Shown: positions 7,580 through 15,602 of the stretch, in pieces
How the letters are laid out: each line of letters starts with the position of its first letter
How positions within the stretch are numbered: the stretch's first letter is position 1
Origin: JAFAVZ01 sp036009105
GTDB taxonomy: Bacteria; Acidobacteriota; Thermoanaerobaculia; Gp7-AA8
Length of the DNA: 27,635 bases
Reading direction: 5' to 3'
NCBI GenBank assembly: GCA_036009105.1
Contig: DASYMJ010000114.1
Span: forward strand, 1-27,635
Position numbers and translations under genes: made by a program
The notes under the pieces: generated by a model
The model's input: the letters and a program-made list of their open reading frames with translations, nothing else
Told to the model about the DNA's origin: nothing
Database searches by the model: none

Positions 7580-7607
7580 TTACCGCTCGCTCCGCGCAGC
7601 GTATACT
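7580..7607 (+). promoter_or_regulatory. Candidate promoter of the TonB-dependent receptor gene
   Basis: The 82-bp gap between the divergent mpaA-like gene and the receptor gene contains TATACT at 7602-7607, five of six matches to the sigma-70 -10 box. Only a weak -35 (TTACCG, 7580-7585) lies 16 nt upstream. A good ribosome binding site (AAGGAG, 7633-7638) follows before ATG 7647. The call rests on sequence resemblance alone. Confidence 0.35.
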
Positions 7608-7646
7608 TCGCGACATCCACAAATCTGGCGCGAAGGAGCTAAGCCC

Positions 7647-10310
7647 ATGCTCAAGTTCGGCCGTACTCTCTTTTTCATTCTCGCAGTCGCCTTGCCGCTC
7701 TCGGCCCAGCAGATTCGAGGCCGGGTCGTGCTCCAGTCGGACGCCTCGCCGCTTCCCGGCGTGACGGTCTCCATCGAAGGCTGGGGCTTGACCGCAATCA
7801 CTGACGCCGACGGGCGGTACACGCTCGACGCCACCGGCCATAGCGGCACGGCGAAGGTCGCCGCGGCGCTGCAGGGATTCCAGACCCGTACGGCCACGGT
7901 CACGGTCGGGCAGGGAGAGATCACCCAGGACTTCTCGCTGCACGTCTCGTTCGGCCAGGAGATCACCGTCGGCTCGCGCGCCATCGGCGCGGAGCAGGAG
8001 CAGGCCGTTCCGGTGGACATCATTCCTCAGGAACAGATCGAATCGGCGCCGTCGACGGAGACGAATCAGATCATCCAGAAGCTCTCCCCTTCCTTCAACT
8101 TCCCGCGCCCCACCATCAGCGACGGCACCGATTCGGTCCGCCCGGCGACGCTTCGCGGGCTCGGGCCCGACCAGCTGCTGGTGATGCTGAACGGCAAGCG
8201 CCGCCACGCCAGCGCGCTGGTCAACGCGAACAACACCGTCGGCCGCGGCTCCAGCGGCGTCGATCTCAACGCCATTCCTGCTTCGGCCATCGAGAGCATC
8301 GAGATCCTTCGCGACGGCGCGGCCGCGCAGTACGGATCGGACGCCATCGCCGGCGTGATCAACCTGGTCATGAAATCCTCGCCGGAGCCGCTCAAGGTCG
8401 ACCTCAAAGCCGGCACTACGACGCACGGCGACGGCGAAATGCTGAACCTGGCCGTGAGCGGCGGCTGGGCCCTGGGACGCGGCGCGATCTTCGTGGCGGG
8501 CGAGCATCGCACCCGTTACGACACGAACCGCGCGAATCCCGATCTGCGCGACCAGTTCGTGCCCGGCGACGCCGGACACAACAGCATCACCCAGCCGAAC
8601 ACGCATTGGGGCGACTCGTACGCGCGCGACGTCATGCTGTTCTCGAACCTGAACCTGCCGCTGAACGCGGCTGGGAGCCAGATCTTCTACGCCTTCGGCG
8701 GCTACAGCCTCCGGCACGGCTCGCACGGCGGCAACTACCGCCGCGCCATCGACGCCAACAACTGGCGGCAGATCTATCCGAACGGGTTCCTTCCCCTCAT
8801 CGAGCCGCGCGTGGCCGATACCTCCCTGACGGCCGGCGCGCGGGGCCAGCTGGCCACCTGGTTCTACGATCTGAGCACGGCGTACGGAAGGAACGAGCTC
8901 GACTTCTACGTCACCGACTCGCTCAACGCCTCCCTCGGGCCGAACATCCCGCCCAATCAGACCCGCTTCTACGCTGGCGCGCTCGGCGACAAACAGCTGA
9001 CCGCGAATCTCGATCTGTCGCGGCGCTTCTCGGTCGGCCTGGCCGGTCCGCTGAACGTGGCCTTCGGCGCGGAGTACCGCGGCGACTCGTTCGAGGAGCA
9101 CGCCGGCGAGCCGAGCTCCTACATCAACGGCGGCGTGCCCAATCAGGCCGGCGGCCGCGCCGCGGCCGGCGCGCAGGTGTTCCCCGGCTTCCAGCCGTCC
9201 AACGAAGTCGACGTCTCCCGGAACAGCCGGGCCGTCTACGCCGACCTGGAGGGCGACGTCCACGCGAAGTTCCGCCTCGGCCTGGCCGGGCGTTTCGAGC
9301 ACTTCAGCGACTTCGGCAACACCACGAACGGCAAGATCACCGCGCGTTACTCGCCGGCCCGGCAGTGGATCTTCCGCGCCGCGGCGAGCACCGGCTTTCG
9401 CGCTCCGGCGCTCAACCAGGGGTTCTGGTCCGCCATCAGCACGAACTTCATTCCCAACTCCGCCGGAGTGGTGGAAGCGGTGCAGGTCGGAACGTTCCGC
9501 GTGAATGCGCCCATCGCCCGCGCGCTCGGCGCCACCGACCTCAAGCCCGAGAAGTCGAAGAATCTGAGCGCCGGCATGGTCTGGCAGCCGTTGACCAATC
9601 TCGAATTCACCGCCGACTTCTTTCACATCGACATCAAGGACCGTATCGTCTACTCGGGCAACTTCAACCAGGACGCATTGAAGCCGATCCTGGAGCCGTT
9701 CGGCGTGGGCGGCGTCCGCTTTCTCACCAACGCGATCGATACGAAGACCAACGGCTTCGACCTCGTGACCAACTATCAGCGCCCGCTCCTCGGCGGCCGG
9801 GTCGACCTCTCGGCGGCATACAGCAACAACAAGACGGAGGTGGTGCACGTGGAGCCGACGCCGGGACCGCTCGTGGCCTTCGGCCAGACGCTGTTCGACC
9901 GCCAGGAGCTCCGCCGCTTCCAGTGCGGGCAGCCCCGCGACAACATCCGCCTCATGCAGAGCTGGAACCGCTCCGGCTGGAACGTCACCACGCGGGAGAG
10001 CCGCTACGGCGAGTACTGCAGCCTCACCCTCGCCCCCATCGACGATCAGACCTACGACGCGGAGTGGCTCGCCGATGCGGAAGTGGCGTACCGCTGGAAC
10101 CAGTACACCTTCGCCGTAGGGGCGGAGAACCTCTTCGACAACTTCCCCGACCGCAATTTCCTCTTCCGGCCGGGGACCGGGCCGGGCACCGGCGTGACCG
10201 GCGTCCTCGCTCAGCAGTCCGGCGCCGGGGGCACGAACTCGTACCCCATCAACGCCGCCTTCGGGATGAACGGCCGCTTCGTCTACTCGCGGGTGACTTA
10301 CAGGTTCTGA
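7647..10310 (+). CDS. TonB-dependent outer-membrane receptor with N-terminal carboxypeptidase-regulatory-like domain
   Basis: An 887-residue protein starting at ATG 7647 with AAGGAG 8 nt upstream. Order of parts: signal peptide (1-20, cut at LSA-QQ); a carboxypeptidase-regulatory-like beta domain (about 22-100, with PLPGVTVSIEG and TDADGRYTL); a plug domain (about 118-245, with ATLRGLGPDQLLVMLNGKRR and the typical EILRDGAAAQYGSDAIAGVI); then a long beta-barrel ending in RFVYSRVTYRF with the terminal Phe expected for BAM-dependent insertion. Such receptors import siderophores, vitamin B12, or oligosaccharides using TonB energy. The ligand is not evident. The gene converges without spacer on a secreted TIM-barrel-like protein, so a carbohydrate ligand is possible but unproven. 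Confidence 0.95.
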   Translation: MLKFGRTLFFILAVALPLSAQQIRGRVVLQSDASPLPGVTVSIEGWGLTAITDADGRYTLDATGHSGTAKVAAALQGFQTRTATVTVGQGEITQDFSLHVSFGQEITVGSRAIGAEQEQAVPVDIIPQEQIESAPSTETNQIIQKLSPSFNFPRPTISDGTDSVRPATLRGLGPDQLLVMLNGKRRHASALVNANNTVGRGSSGVDLNAIPASAIESIEILRDGAAAQYGSDAIAGVINLVMKSSPEPLKVDLKAGTTTHGDGEMLNLAVSGGWALGRGAIFVAGEHRTRYDTNRANPDLRDQFVPGDAGHNSITQPNTHWGDSYARDVMLFSNLNLPLNAAGSQIFYAFGGYSLRHGSHGGNYRRAIDANNWRQIYPNGFLPLIEPRVADTSLTAGARGQLATWFYDLSTAYGRNELDFYVTDSLNASLGPNIPPNQTRFYAGALGDKQLTANLDLSRRFSVGLAGPLNVAFGAEYRGDSFEEHAGEPSSYINGGVPNQAGGRAAAGAQVFPGFQPSNEVDVSRNSRAVYADLEGDVHAKFRLGLAGRFEHFSDFGNTTNGKITARYSPARQWIFRAAASTGFRAPALNQGFWSAISTNFIPNSAGVVEAVQVGTFRVNAPIARALGATDLKPEKSKNLSAGMVWQPLTNLEFTADFFHIDIKDRIVYSGNFNQDALKPILEPFGVGGVRFLTNAIDTKTNGFDLVTNYQRPLLGGRVDLSAAYSNNKTEVVHVEPTPGPLVAFGQTLFDRQELRRFQCGQPRDNIRLMQSWNRSGWNVTTRESRYGEYCSLTLAPIDDQTYDAEWLADAEVAYRWNQYTFAVGAENLFDNFPDRNFLFRPGTGPGTGVTGVLAQQSGAGGTNSYPINAAFGMNGRFVYSRVTYRF

Positions 10311-11987
10311 TCAATGGCGCGCTGCCCGTCTCCGCGTGGGAGCGTTCTCACCCGGCGCGAGCAGGACGATGGAAGCCGGGGCGGCACTGCCCGCCCCGCA
10401 TTTCGATCCGTGCACGTAGTAGAACGTCTGATGTCCGGCGTTGTCCGCAATGGTGCGGGTGAACGTATGCCGGTACATGGGCGGGAACGGATCGGGCAGC
10501 GTCGGGAACAGCGCGCGCCGGCGGCTGTGAAACTGGTCGGCCCACTGGCTCATCGTCCGCCCGGAACCGGCCGGGTCGACAATGCCGTTCGGCTGCCGGA
10601 GGGCTTCCCAGACGCGCTCCTCGTACAGCTCGACATAGACGCCCTGTGAGTTGCTCAGCGCATTCTGAAGCGCGGAGTCGACGTCCGCCGGGTTCGCGAC
10701 CTTGTCGTCGTTGTTCGTCTGCCAGCCGGTGACCTGCCCCTCCAGACCTTCCTGCAGGACGAACTTGTTCGGACATCCCGCGGCATTGATGTTGGCGAGG
10801 CAATTGTCCGTCTTCTTCGTGGTCAGTCCGTTGTGGGCGACGGCGAAGCGCAGGCCGTGAGCAGCCTGGCCGTTGTTGAGAATCACCTGCGTCTGCTCGG
10901 TTCCACCGGGCAGCGTTCCCCCGGACGATGTGCCGTCGCTCTTCTCGTAGCCGCCGCTGTTGTTGATCCTCGGGAAGCCTTCCTGAATGAGCGCGTACCC
11001 CATCGTCTTTTCCGGGAACTCCGAGGCCAGCAGTGCCGTCTGCGCCTGATAAAAGGCGTACAGGCCGTTCGGTGTGTAGCCATGCTCCGCGAAGACCTGC
11101 GTGTTGCAGATGCACCCGCTCGAGCAGCGCTTCGGCAGGCGGTTCTCGTGAGTGAGGAGATTGGCGCCCGACGGTTTGATGTAAGCCAGCGCCCGGTACC
11201 AGTCCGCGCGCGCCCGAAGGTGGCTCGCCACCTTGCGCAGAAGGTCGAAGTAATGATTCTGATACGTGATCTGCGTCGGGCTGCCGAGCGTCATCCGGAC
11301 TCCGCAGCCGGCCGCGTCGTCGCCGCTGTCCTGCAGCTGCAACGGAGTCACGCCGCTGGTGAAAAGCCAGTCCGGCGTGCCGTCGTCGCCGGCTTTGATC
11401 CCGAGGCTGTAGACCTTCCCGTTCTTCACCGCCTTGCTGACTTCGCGGTCGAGAATGGTGAAGTCGAAGCTCGCGTCGGAGGTGCCCGGCGCGATCTGGA
11501 TATCTTTCCACAGCAGGCGAATGAAGACGCCGGTCACACTCGGATCCTGCCACGTCGCGTCCATCGTCGCGCCGGCCGCGGTCAGGCCGCGGCAGAGCAT
11601 TTGTCCGGCGGCCACCGCGGCGGGCGGCTGGCCCGACGAACAGACGCTGCGAGACGGTTCCACCACGAAGCCGACGCCGAGTGGGCTGAGGGCCAAGATC
11701 CCCGAGACCGCCTGCGGCATCGGACCGGTGAACTCGTTCGGATCGCTCGCCGCGAACGGCTTCACCGCCGAGCAGAAGCTCCCCAAGGTTCCGTTCCAAT
11801 TCACCGGAATGATCGAGTCGCCGGGCCCGCTGAGCGTCCATTCCACCGTGTCGCCGCTGGCGATGTAAACCAGGGCCGGTGAAAAGGAGCCGTCAGCATT
11901 GATCTTCACCGCGTGAGTTGCGGCGGAAACCGAGGCGCACGCGAGCACCAGAACCACGGCGACACCACACTTCTGCACGATCGGCAT
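10311..11987 (-). CDS. Secreted protein with cupredoxin-like N-terminus and glycoside-hydrolase-like TIM barrel
   Basis: A 558-residue exported protein. A signal peptide (1-22, cut near VSA-AT) is followed by a short domain resembling plastocyanin/amicyanin starts (ADGSFSPALVYIASGDTVEW), though the usual copper ligands are not clear. From about residue 150 the pattern resembles beta-glycosidase barrels: VFIRLLWKDIQIAPG, then FDFTILDREVSKAVKNGK, a LGIKAGDDGTPDWLF strand, and GYALIQEGFPRINN. Several cysteines, including a CSSGCICN cluster, suggest disulfides. I cannot assign a GH family or fix the catalytic acids. The stop codon directly abuts that of the TonB-dependent receptor (TGA/TCA, 10308-10313). 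GAGG about 8 nt before ATG 11987 serves as ribosome binding site. Confidence 0.75.
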   Translation of the reverse strand: MPIVQKCGVAVVLVLACASVSAATHAVKINADGSFSPALVYIASGDTVEWTLSGPGDSIIPVNWNGTLGSFCSAVKPFAASDPNEFTGPMPQAVSGILALSPLGVGFVVEPSRSVCSSGQPPAAVAAGQMLCRGLTAAGATMDATWQDPSVTGVFIRLLWKDIQIAPGTSDASFDFTILDREVSKAVKNGKVYSLGIKAGDDGTPDWLFTSGVTPLQLQDSGDDAAGCGVRMTLGSPTQITYQNHYFDLLRKVASHLRARADWYRALAYIKPSGANLLTHENRLPKRCSSGCICNTQVFAEHGYTPNGLYAFYQAQTALLASEFPEKTMGYALIQEGFPRINNSGGYEKSDGTSSGGTLPGGTEQTQVILNNGQAAHGLRFAVAHNGLTTKKTDNCLANINAAGCPNKFVLQEGLEGQVTGWQTNNDDKVANPADVDSALQNALSNSQGVYVELYEERVWEALRQPNGIVDPAGSGRTMSQWADQFHSRRRALFPTLPDPFPPMYRHTFTRTIADNAGHQTFYYVHGSKCGAGSAAPASIVLLAPGENAPTRRRAARH

Positions 11988-12090
11988 GCTCGATACCTCA
12001 TGGAAGGGGACGCCAAGATGATGGCAGTTGTTTACAGGCGCGTCCAGGACGGGCGAGCTGGCGCGCCCGCGCCCACCCTCCCATCGCCGC

Positions 12091-13836
12091 TTACACGCCG
12101 CGCGTCGACTCCAGTCCCATCATTTCCGGACGCGGCCTGACGAGCAGCCATCGGTTCGCGATGTCGGAGCGGACGATCTCCGGCAGGATCGGCATCAGCA
12201 TCGCCATGTCGACGCGTGGATCGTTCATGAAGGGCTGGCGGAGGATGGTGAGCAGCTCGGCGTGGTCGGGATGGAGCGGCGAGGTGACGTCGGCTTTCGC
12301 GAACTCCGTCTCGGTGAACGCGCCGTAGTTCGTGAGGCGCTGCAGCCAGAAGCTGTCGACGCCCAGGCGGTCGCCGAGGGCGAGGAACTCCGGAAGCTCG
12401 CGGAAGTTGTCCGCCTGGACGACGAAGTTGATCTGGAAACGGCGGATCGTTCCGGCCGCCCGCATCTTCGCCATCACCTCGAGATTCTGCATGAGCACGT
12501 GCCACTTGCCCGGGCGGCGCAGGCGCTCGTACGTCTCGCCGCGCGCCGCGTCGATCGAGACCGAGAGATTGCCGATCATCTCCGGCAGCCTGGGGAACTC
12601 GGCCCAGCGCTTCGCGGTGAGGAGCTGAGCGTTCGTGATCAGGAAGATGAACAGACCGGGGAAGTCGTCGCGATTCAGCGACGAGAGAATCTTCCGGTAG
12701 TGCGCACTGCCGAACGCCTCTCCGCCGCCGGAGATGTAGGTCATGCCGCTCATTTTGCGCAGCAGCGGCAGCAGCACGCGCTCGGCGGCATCGACATAAA
12801 CCCGCTGTTCGGCCGGGCCGGCGGTGATCACCTCGGTGCGGCACGAGGGGCACGCCAGGTTGCAGGTCTGGTCGTGGTTCATCTGCACCATGGCCGGGAA
12901 CTCCTCCACCATGACGGTGCGCTCGTCGATGTAGCGGCGCAGAAGGGGATCGGTGATCTCCGCTTTTCGCGGCAGTGTGCGGGCCGCGATGTACGAGCAG
13001 AGCGTGCGGCTGCAATACTTGAAATCGCCGTCGTGAATGGAGCGCCGGATCTCGACCGCCCCCTCGGAATTCCAGACCGCCTCGGCGGACGGCGCATCGA
13101 TGACGTTGCCGATCGGGTACGGCGCCCATGCCGAGCAGCAGCAGGCGAACGCGTCGCCCTTGTAGCTCGTCGACAAGTGCGTGAACGGCATCGGACAGAA
13201 CCGCTCGCGCAGGTCGTAGTCCGTATCCGGAACGGCGCGCGCGAGCAACTGCTGCGCGGTCTGACAGACTGCCTGCATGCGCAGGGCGCGGCGGATGAGC
13301 GGAGCCGCTTCTTCCGCCCGCGAGCGGTCGAGGAGCAGCTCGGCGTGCCCCAGCAGCGCCGCCCGGTCGTCCGGCGCGTGCCGGAGCAGCGAGGCGGTGA
13401 CCAGCGTGGCATCGCCGCCGAACAGCGGCGCCGGCGCGACATACTCGGCAAGGGCGCGAATGGCCGCGACGTGAATGGAGATGTCGACGTACGACTCCAT
13501 CGCGGGGCGGAATGTCGCGTTCGCGCAATCCGCGGCGGCGAGCAGCGACTCGAAAAACATGCCGCGGTCGGCCGCATCGGCGCTGGCCAGCGAGGCCGCC
13601 TGCCGGCGAGCTCGCGCCGCTTCGAACGCCATGCGGCGGATTGCCTGCGCGCGCGTGCCGGTGCGCGGCTCGAAGGGCTCGAACGCGCCGCGCATCGCCG
13701 GCAGGGCCGCGCGTCCTCGGAGCAACGCGATCGTGGCCGCGACCTCGTATCTCACCCGTCCGACCACTTTCTTGATGAGGCGCCGGGCCGGCGCCCGGAT
13801 CAGGCGGAGCGCAACACGACGGGCCGGGCTGGTCAT
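12091..13836 (-). CDS. Radical SAM protein with N-terminally placed SPASM-like cysteine domain (paralogue A)
   Basis: A 581-residue protein. The radical SAM core starts at TCNLACPSC (C325, C329, C332; the Cx3Cx2C 4Fe-4S site), with the GGE-type motif SGGGEAFGS (369-377) and a strand SVSIDA. Ahead of it, about residues 212-285, is a SPASM-like auxiliary cluster domain: FCPMPF, CCC (232-234), WNS, then YCSRTLC (C275, C280). In most SPASM proteins this domain follows the core, so the order here is reversed. Residues 90-205 look helical and TPR-like. The core makes a 5'-deoxyadenosyl radical from SAM; the substrate, peptide or sugar, is unknown. The start overlaps the upstream paralogue by 4 nt (13833-13836), and the gene is last in the glycosyl/methyl-transferase cluster. 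Confidence 0.88.
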   Translation of the reverse strand: MTSPARRVALRLIRAPARRLIKKVVGRVRYEVAATIALLRGRAALPAMRGAFEPFEPRTGTRAQAIRRMAFEAARARRQAASLASADAADRGMFFESLLAAADCANATFRPAMESYVDISIHVAAIRALAEYVAPAPLFGGDATLVTASLLRHAPDDRAALLGHAELLLDRSRAEEAAPLIRRALRMQAVCQTAQQLLARAVPDTDYDLRERFCPMPFTHLSTSYKGDAFACCCSAWAPYPIGNVIDAPSAEAVWNSEGAVEIRRSIHDGDFKYCSRTLCSYIAARTLPRKAEITDPLLRRYIDERTVMVEEFPAMVQMNHDQTCNLACPSCRTEVITAGPAEQRVYVDAAERVLLPLLRKMSGMTYISGGGEAFGSAHYRKILSSLNRDDFPGLFIFLITNAQLLTAKRWAEFPRLPEMIGNLSVSIDAARGETYERLRRPGKWHVLMQNLEVMAKMRAAGTIRRFQINFVVQADNFRELPEFLALGDRLGVDSFWLQRLTNYGAFTETEFAKADVTSPLHPDHAELLTILRQPFMNDPRVDMAMLMPILPEIVRSDIANRWLLVRPRPEMMGLESTRGV

Positions 13837-15602
13837 GCGGTGCGGGTCTCCAGCTGCGCGAGGAACGTCTGCAGGACCCGCGGACTGCGCAAGGCCGGGT
13901 CGCGCAGGACGGCCTGAAATTCGTCATGCTCCGGGTGCGCGGGCGAAGTGACGTCTTTCGACGTGAAGATCGCCGACGGCTCGTGTCCGAAGCTGTAGTA
14001 CTTCTGGAAAACCACGTCCGCGCCGAGCTCCTCGGCGAGATGGACGAAGGCCGGCATCTCACGGAAGTTCGCGCTCTGCACGACGAAGGCGATCATGAAG
14101 CTGTAGGGCCGTTCCATGTCGAGGTGCAGATCGCTGCTGACCGCATGCGCGCCGCCCGCAAAGCGATTGCGCAGGAACGTGCCGGCGCGGCTCACCTCGC
14201 CCATCACATCGAGGTTCTCGCGGATGACCTCCCACCTTCCGGGACGGCGCACATTCTCGTACGTCTGCTTGGTCGCCGCGTCGACGGAGACGCGCAGCTC
14301 GACGATCTTTTCGGCGAGATGCGGCATCGCTTTCCAGGTGTGCGGCGTCAGGCCCAAGCCGTTGGTGAGCAGGAAAAGCCCCACGCCGTCGAAACCGGGT
14401 CCGCGCAGCGCCTCGAGGATCGAGCGGTAGTGGCGGCTGGCGAAGGGGTCGCCCCAAGCGGTGAGGTGGACGCCGATCTGCCGGTTGCGCAGCATCGGCA
14501 GGATGACCCGGTCGCGCCCCCGATCCAGCCGCTCGCTCTCTTCCTTGTTCGCCATGATCAAGTCGTTGCGGCACGTGGGGCAGGCGAGATTGCACGAGCT
14601 GTCATGACCGAGGGCAACGAGCAGCGGCCCGTCGGCAACGACCGTCTCCCGATGGTCGATGATGCGGCGCAGGCGCGGCGCCGCGACCTCTTCGGTCCGC
14701 GGCAGCAGGTCGTTCGTGATGGATGGGCACAGCGTGCGGCTGCAGTACGAGTAATCGCCGTCGAGCACCGACCGCCGCACTTCCTGCATGCCGGGCGAGT
14801 TCCACACGGCATCGGCCGACTCGCCTTCCAGCATGTTCCCGGTGACGAAGGGCACCCAGGCCGCGCAATCGCACGCGTACGTGGAGCCCATCACCTGCTG
14901 GACCGTCCCGGTCGTCTCGTTCCACCGCAGGCCCTGCCCGCTCACGATCACCTCGAACGGCCGCGGACAGAAGCGGCCGCGAAGGTCGGCCAGGCCGTTC
15001 TCCTCCGGGGCGGTGAGGGTTTGCCCCGCGTGCCGCCGCGCGCGCAACGCGTCCATGAGCAGCTTCTGCGACAGCGGGCAGGCCGTCATGATGTCGAGCG
15101 CGCGGCGTGCGTAAGCGGCTGCTTCGTCATGCCGGCCGGTTGCGAGCATGCGGCGGCCGGCCACCACGAGCGCCTCGCGCCCGCTTCCCGCCGCCGCGGC
15201 GAGCCGGGTTGCCACGTCGAGCTCGTCGAGCGACAACTCCCCGGCGATCTCGCGCACGAGCGCGTCGAAAACGGCCACGGTCGCGGCGATGTCGCAGTAC
15301 GCGCGGAGCTTCGCGCCTTTCGTGGTGATCTCGGGACAGAACGCCAGCAGGTCGAGCGCGTGATGCAGGTGCGCCGCGAGCCGGCGCTCGTCGAGCGCGG
15401 ATGGCCCGCCGTCGAGCAACATCAGGGCCCCGGACAGGCGAGGCGTGATCCGTTCCAGCACTTCGCGGAGGTGCGCATCGCCCCGTTCGCTGACGAGCAG
15501 CGGCTCGACGTTCGCCTTCACCCAGCGCGGCAACGAGCGCCGCCAGGCCGGCGTGCGCAGCAGCCGGGTGCGGCGCAGGGCTAGCTTCCAGTAGTGGCGC
15601 AT
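13833..15602 (-). CDS. Radical SAM protein with N-terminally placed SPASM-like cysteine domain (paralogue B)
   Basis: A 589-residue paralogue of the following gene with the same domain order: a helical/TPR-like N-terminus (to about 195); a SPASM-like domain (about 211-293: FCPRPF, C244 and C246, VWNS, YCSRTLC with C287 and C292); and a radical SAM core from SCNLACPTC (C337, C341, C344). The motif that is GGE in paralogue A reads TAWGDPFAS here, so SAM binding may differ. It also carries an insertion of about 30 residues (around 476-505). Both proteins keep DVTSP-HP near the C-terminus, unlike generic family members, suggesting a shared substrate or partner. ATG 15602 lies inside the end of the upstream methyltransferase gene (22-nt overlap), so it is translationally linked. 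Confidence 0.88.
   Translation of the reverse strand: MRHYWKLALRRTRLLRTPAWRRSLPRWVKANVEPLLVSERGDAHLREVLERITPRLSGALMLLDGGPSALDERRLAAHLHHALDLLAFCPEITTKGAKLRAYCDIAATVAVFDALVREIAGELSLDELDVATRLAAAAGSGREALVVAGRRMLATGRHDEAAAYARRALDIMTACPLSQKLLMDALRARRHAGQTLTAPEENGLADLRGRFCPRPFEVIVSGQGLRWNETTGTVQQVMGSTYACDCAAWVPFVTGNMLEGESADAVWNSPGMQEVRRSVLDGDYSYCSRTLCPSITNDLLPRTEEVAAPRLRRIIDHRETVVADGPLLVALGHDSSCNLACPTCRNDLIMANKEESERLDRGRDRVILPMLRNRQIGVHLTAWGDPFASRHYRSILEALRGPGFDGVGLFLLTNGLGLTPHTWKAMPHLAEKIVELRVSVDAATKQTYENVRRPGRWEVIRENLDVMGEVSRAGTFLRNRFAGGAHAVSSDLHLDMERPYSFMIAFVVQSANFREMPAFVHLAEELGADVVFQKYYSFGHEPSAIFTSKDVTSPAHPEHDEFQAVLRDPALRSPRVLQTFLAQLETRTA

Noticed and set aside
6840..9848. Long minus-strand open frame opposite the TonB-dependent receptor, in frame with the racemase
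   Set aside because: The receptor on the plus strand has signal peptide, plug and barrel motifs throughout. The antisense translation has none, and the racemase has its own start at 6839.
12028..13917. Long plus-strand open frame opposite radical SAM paralogue A, and similar ones at 13926-15584 and 19383-21113
   Set aside because: These are compositional shadows of real minus-strand genes with clear catalytic motifs.
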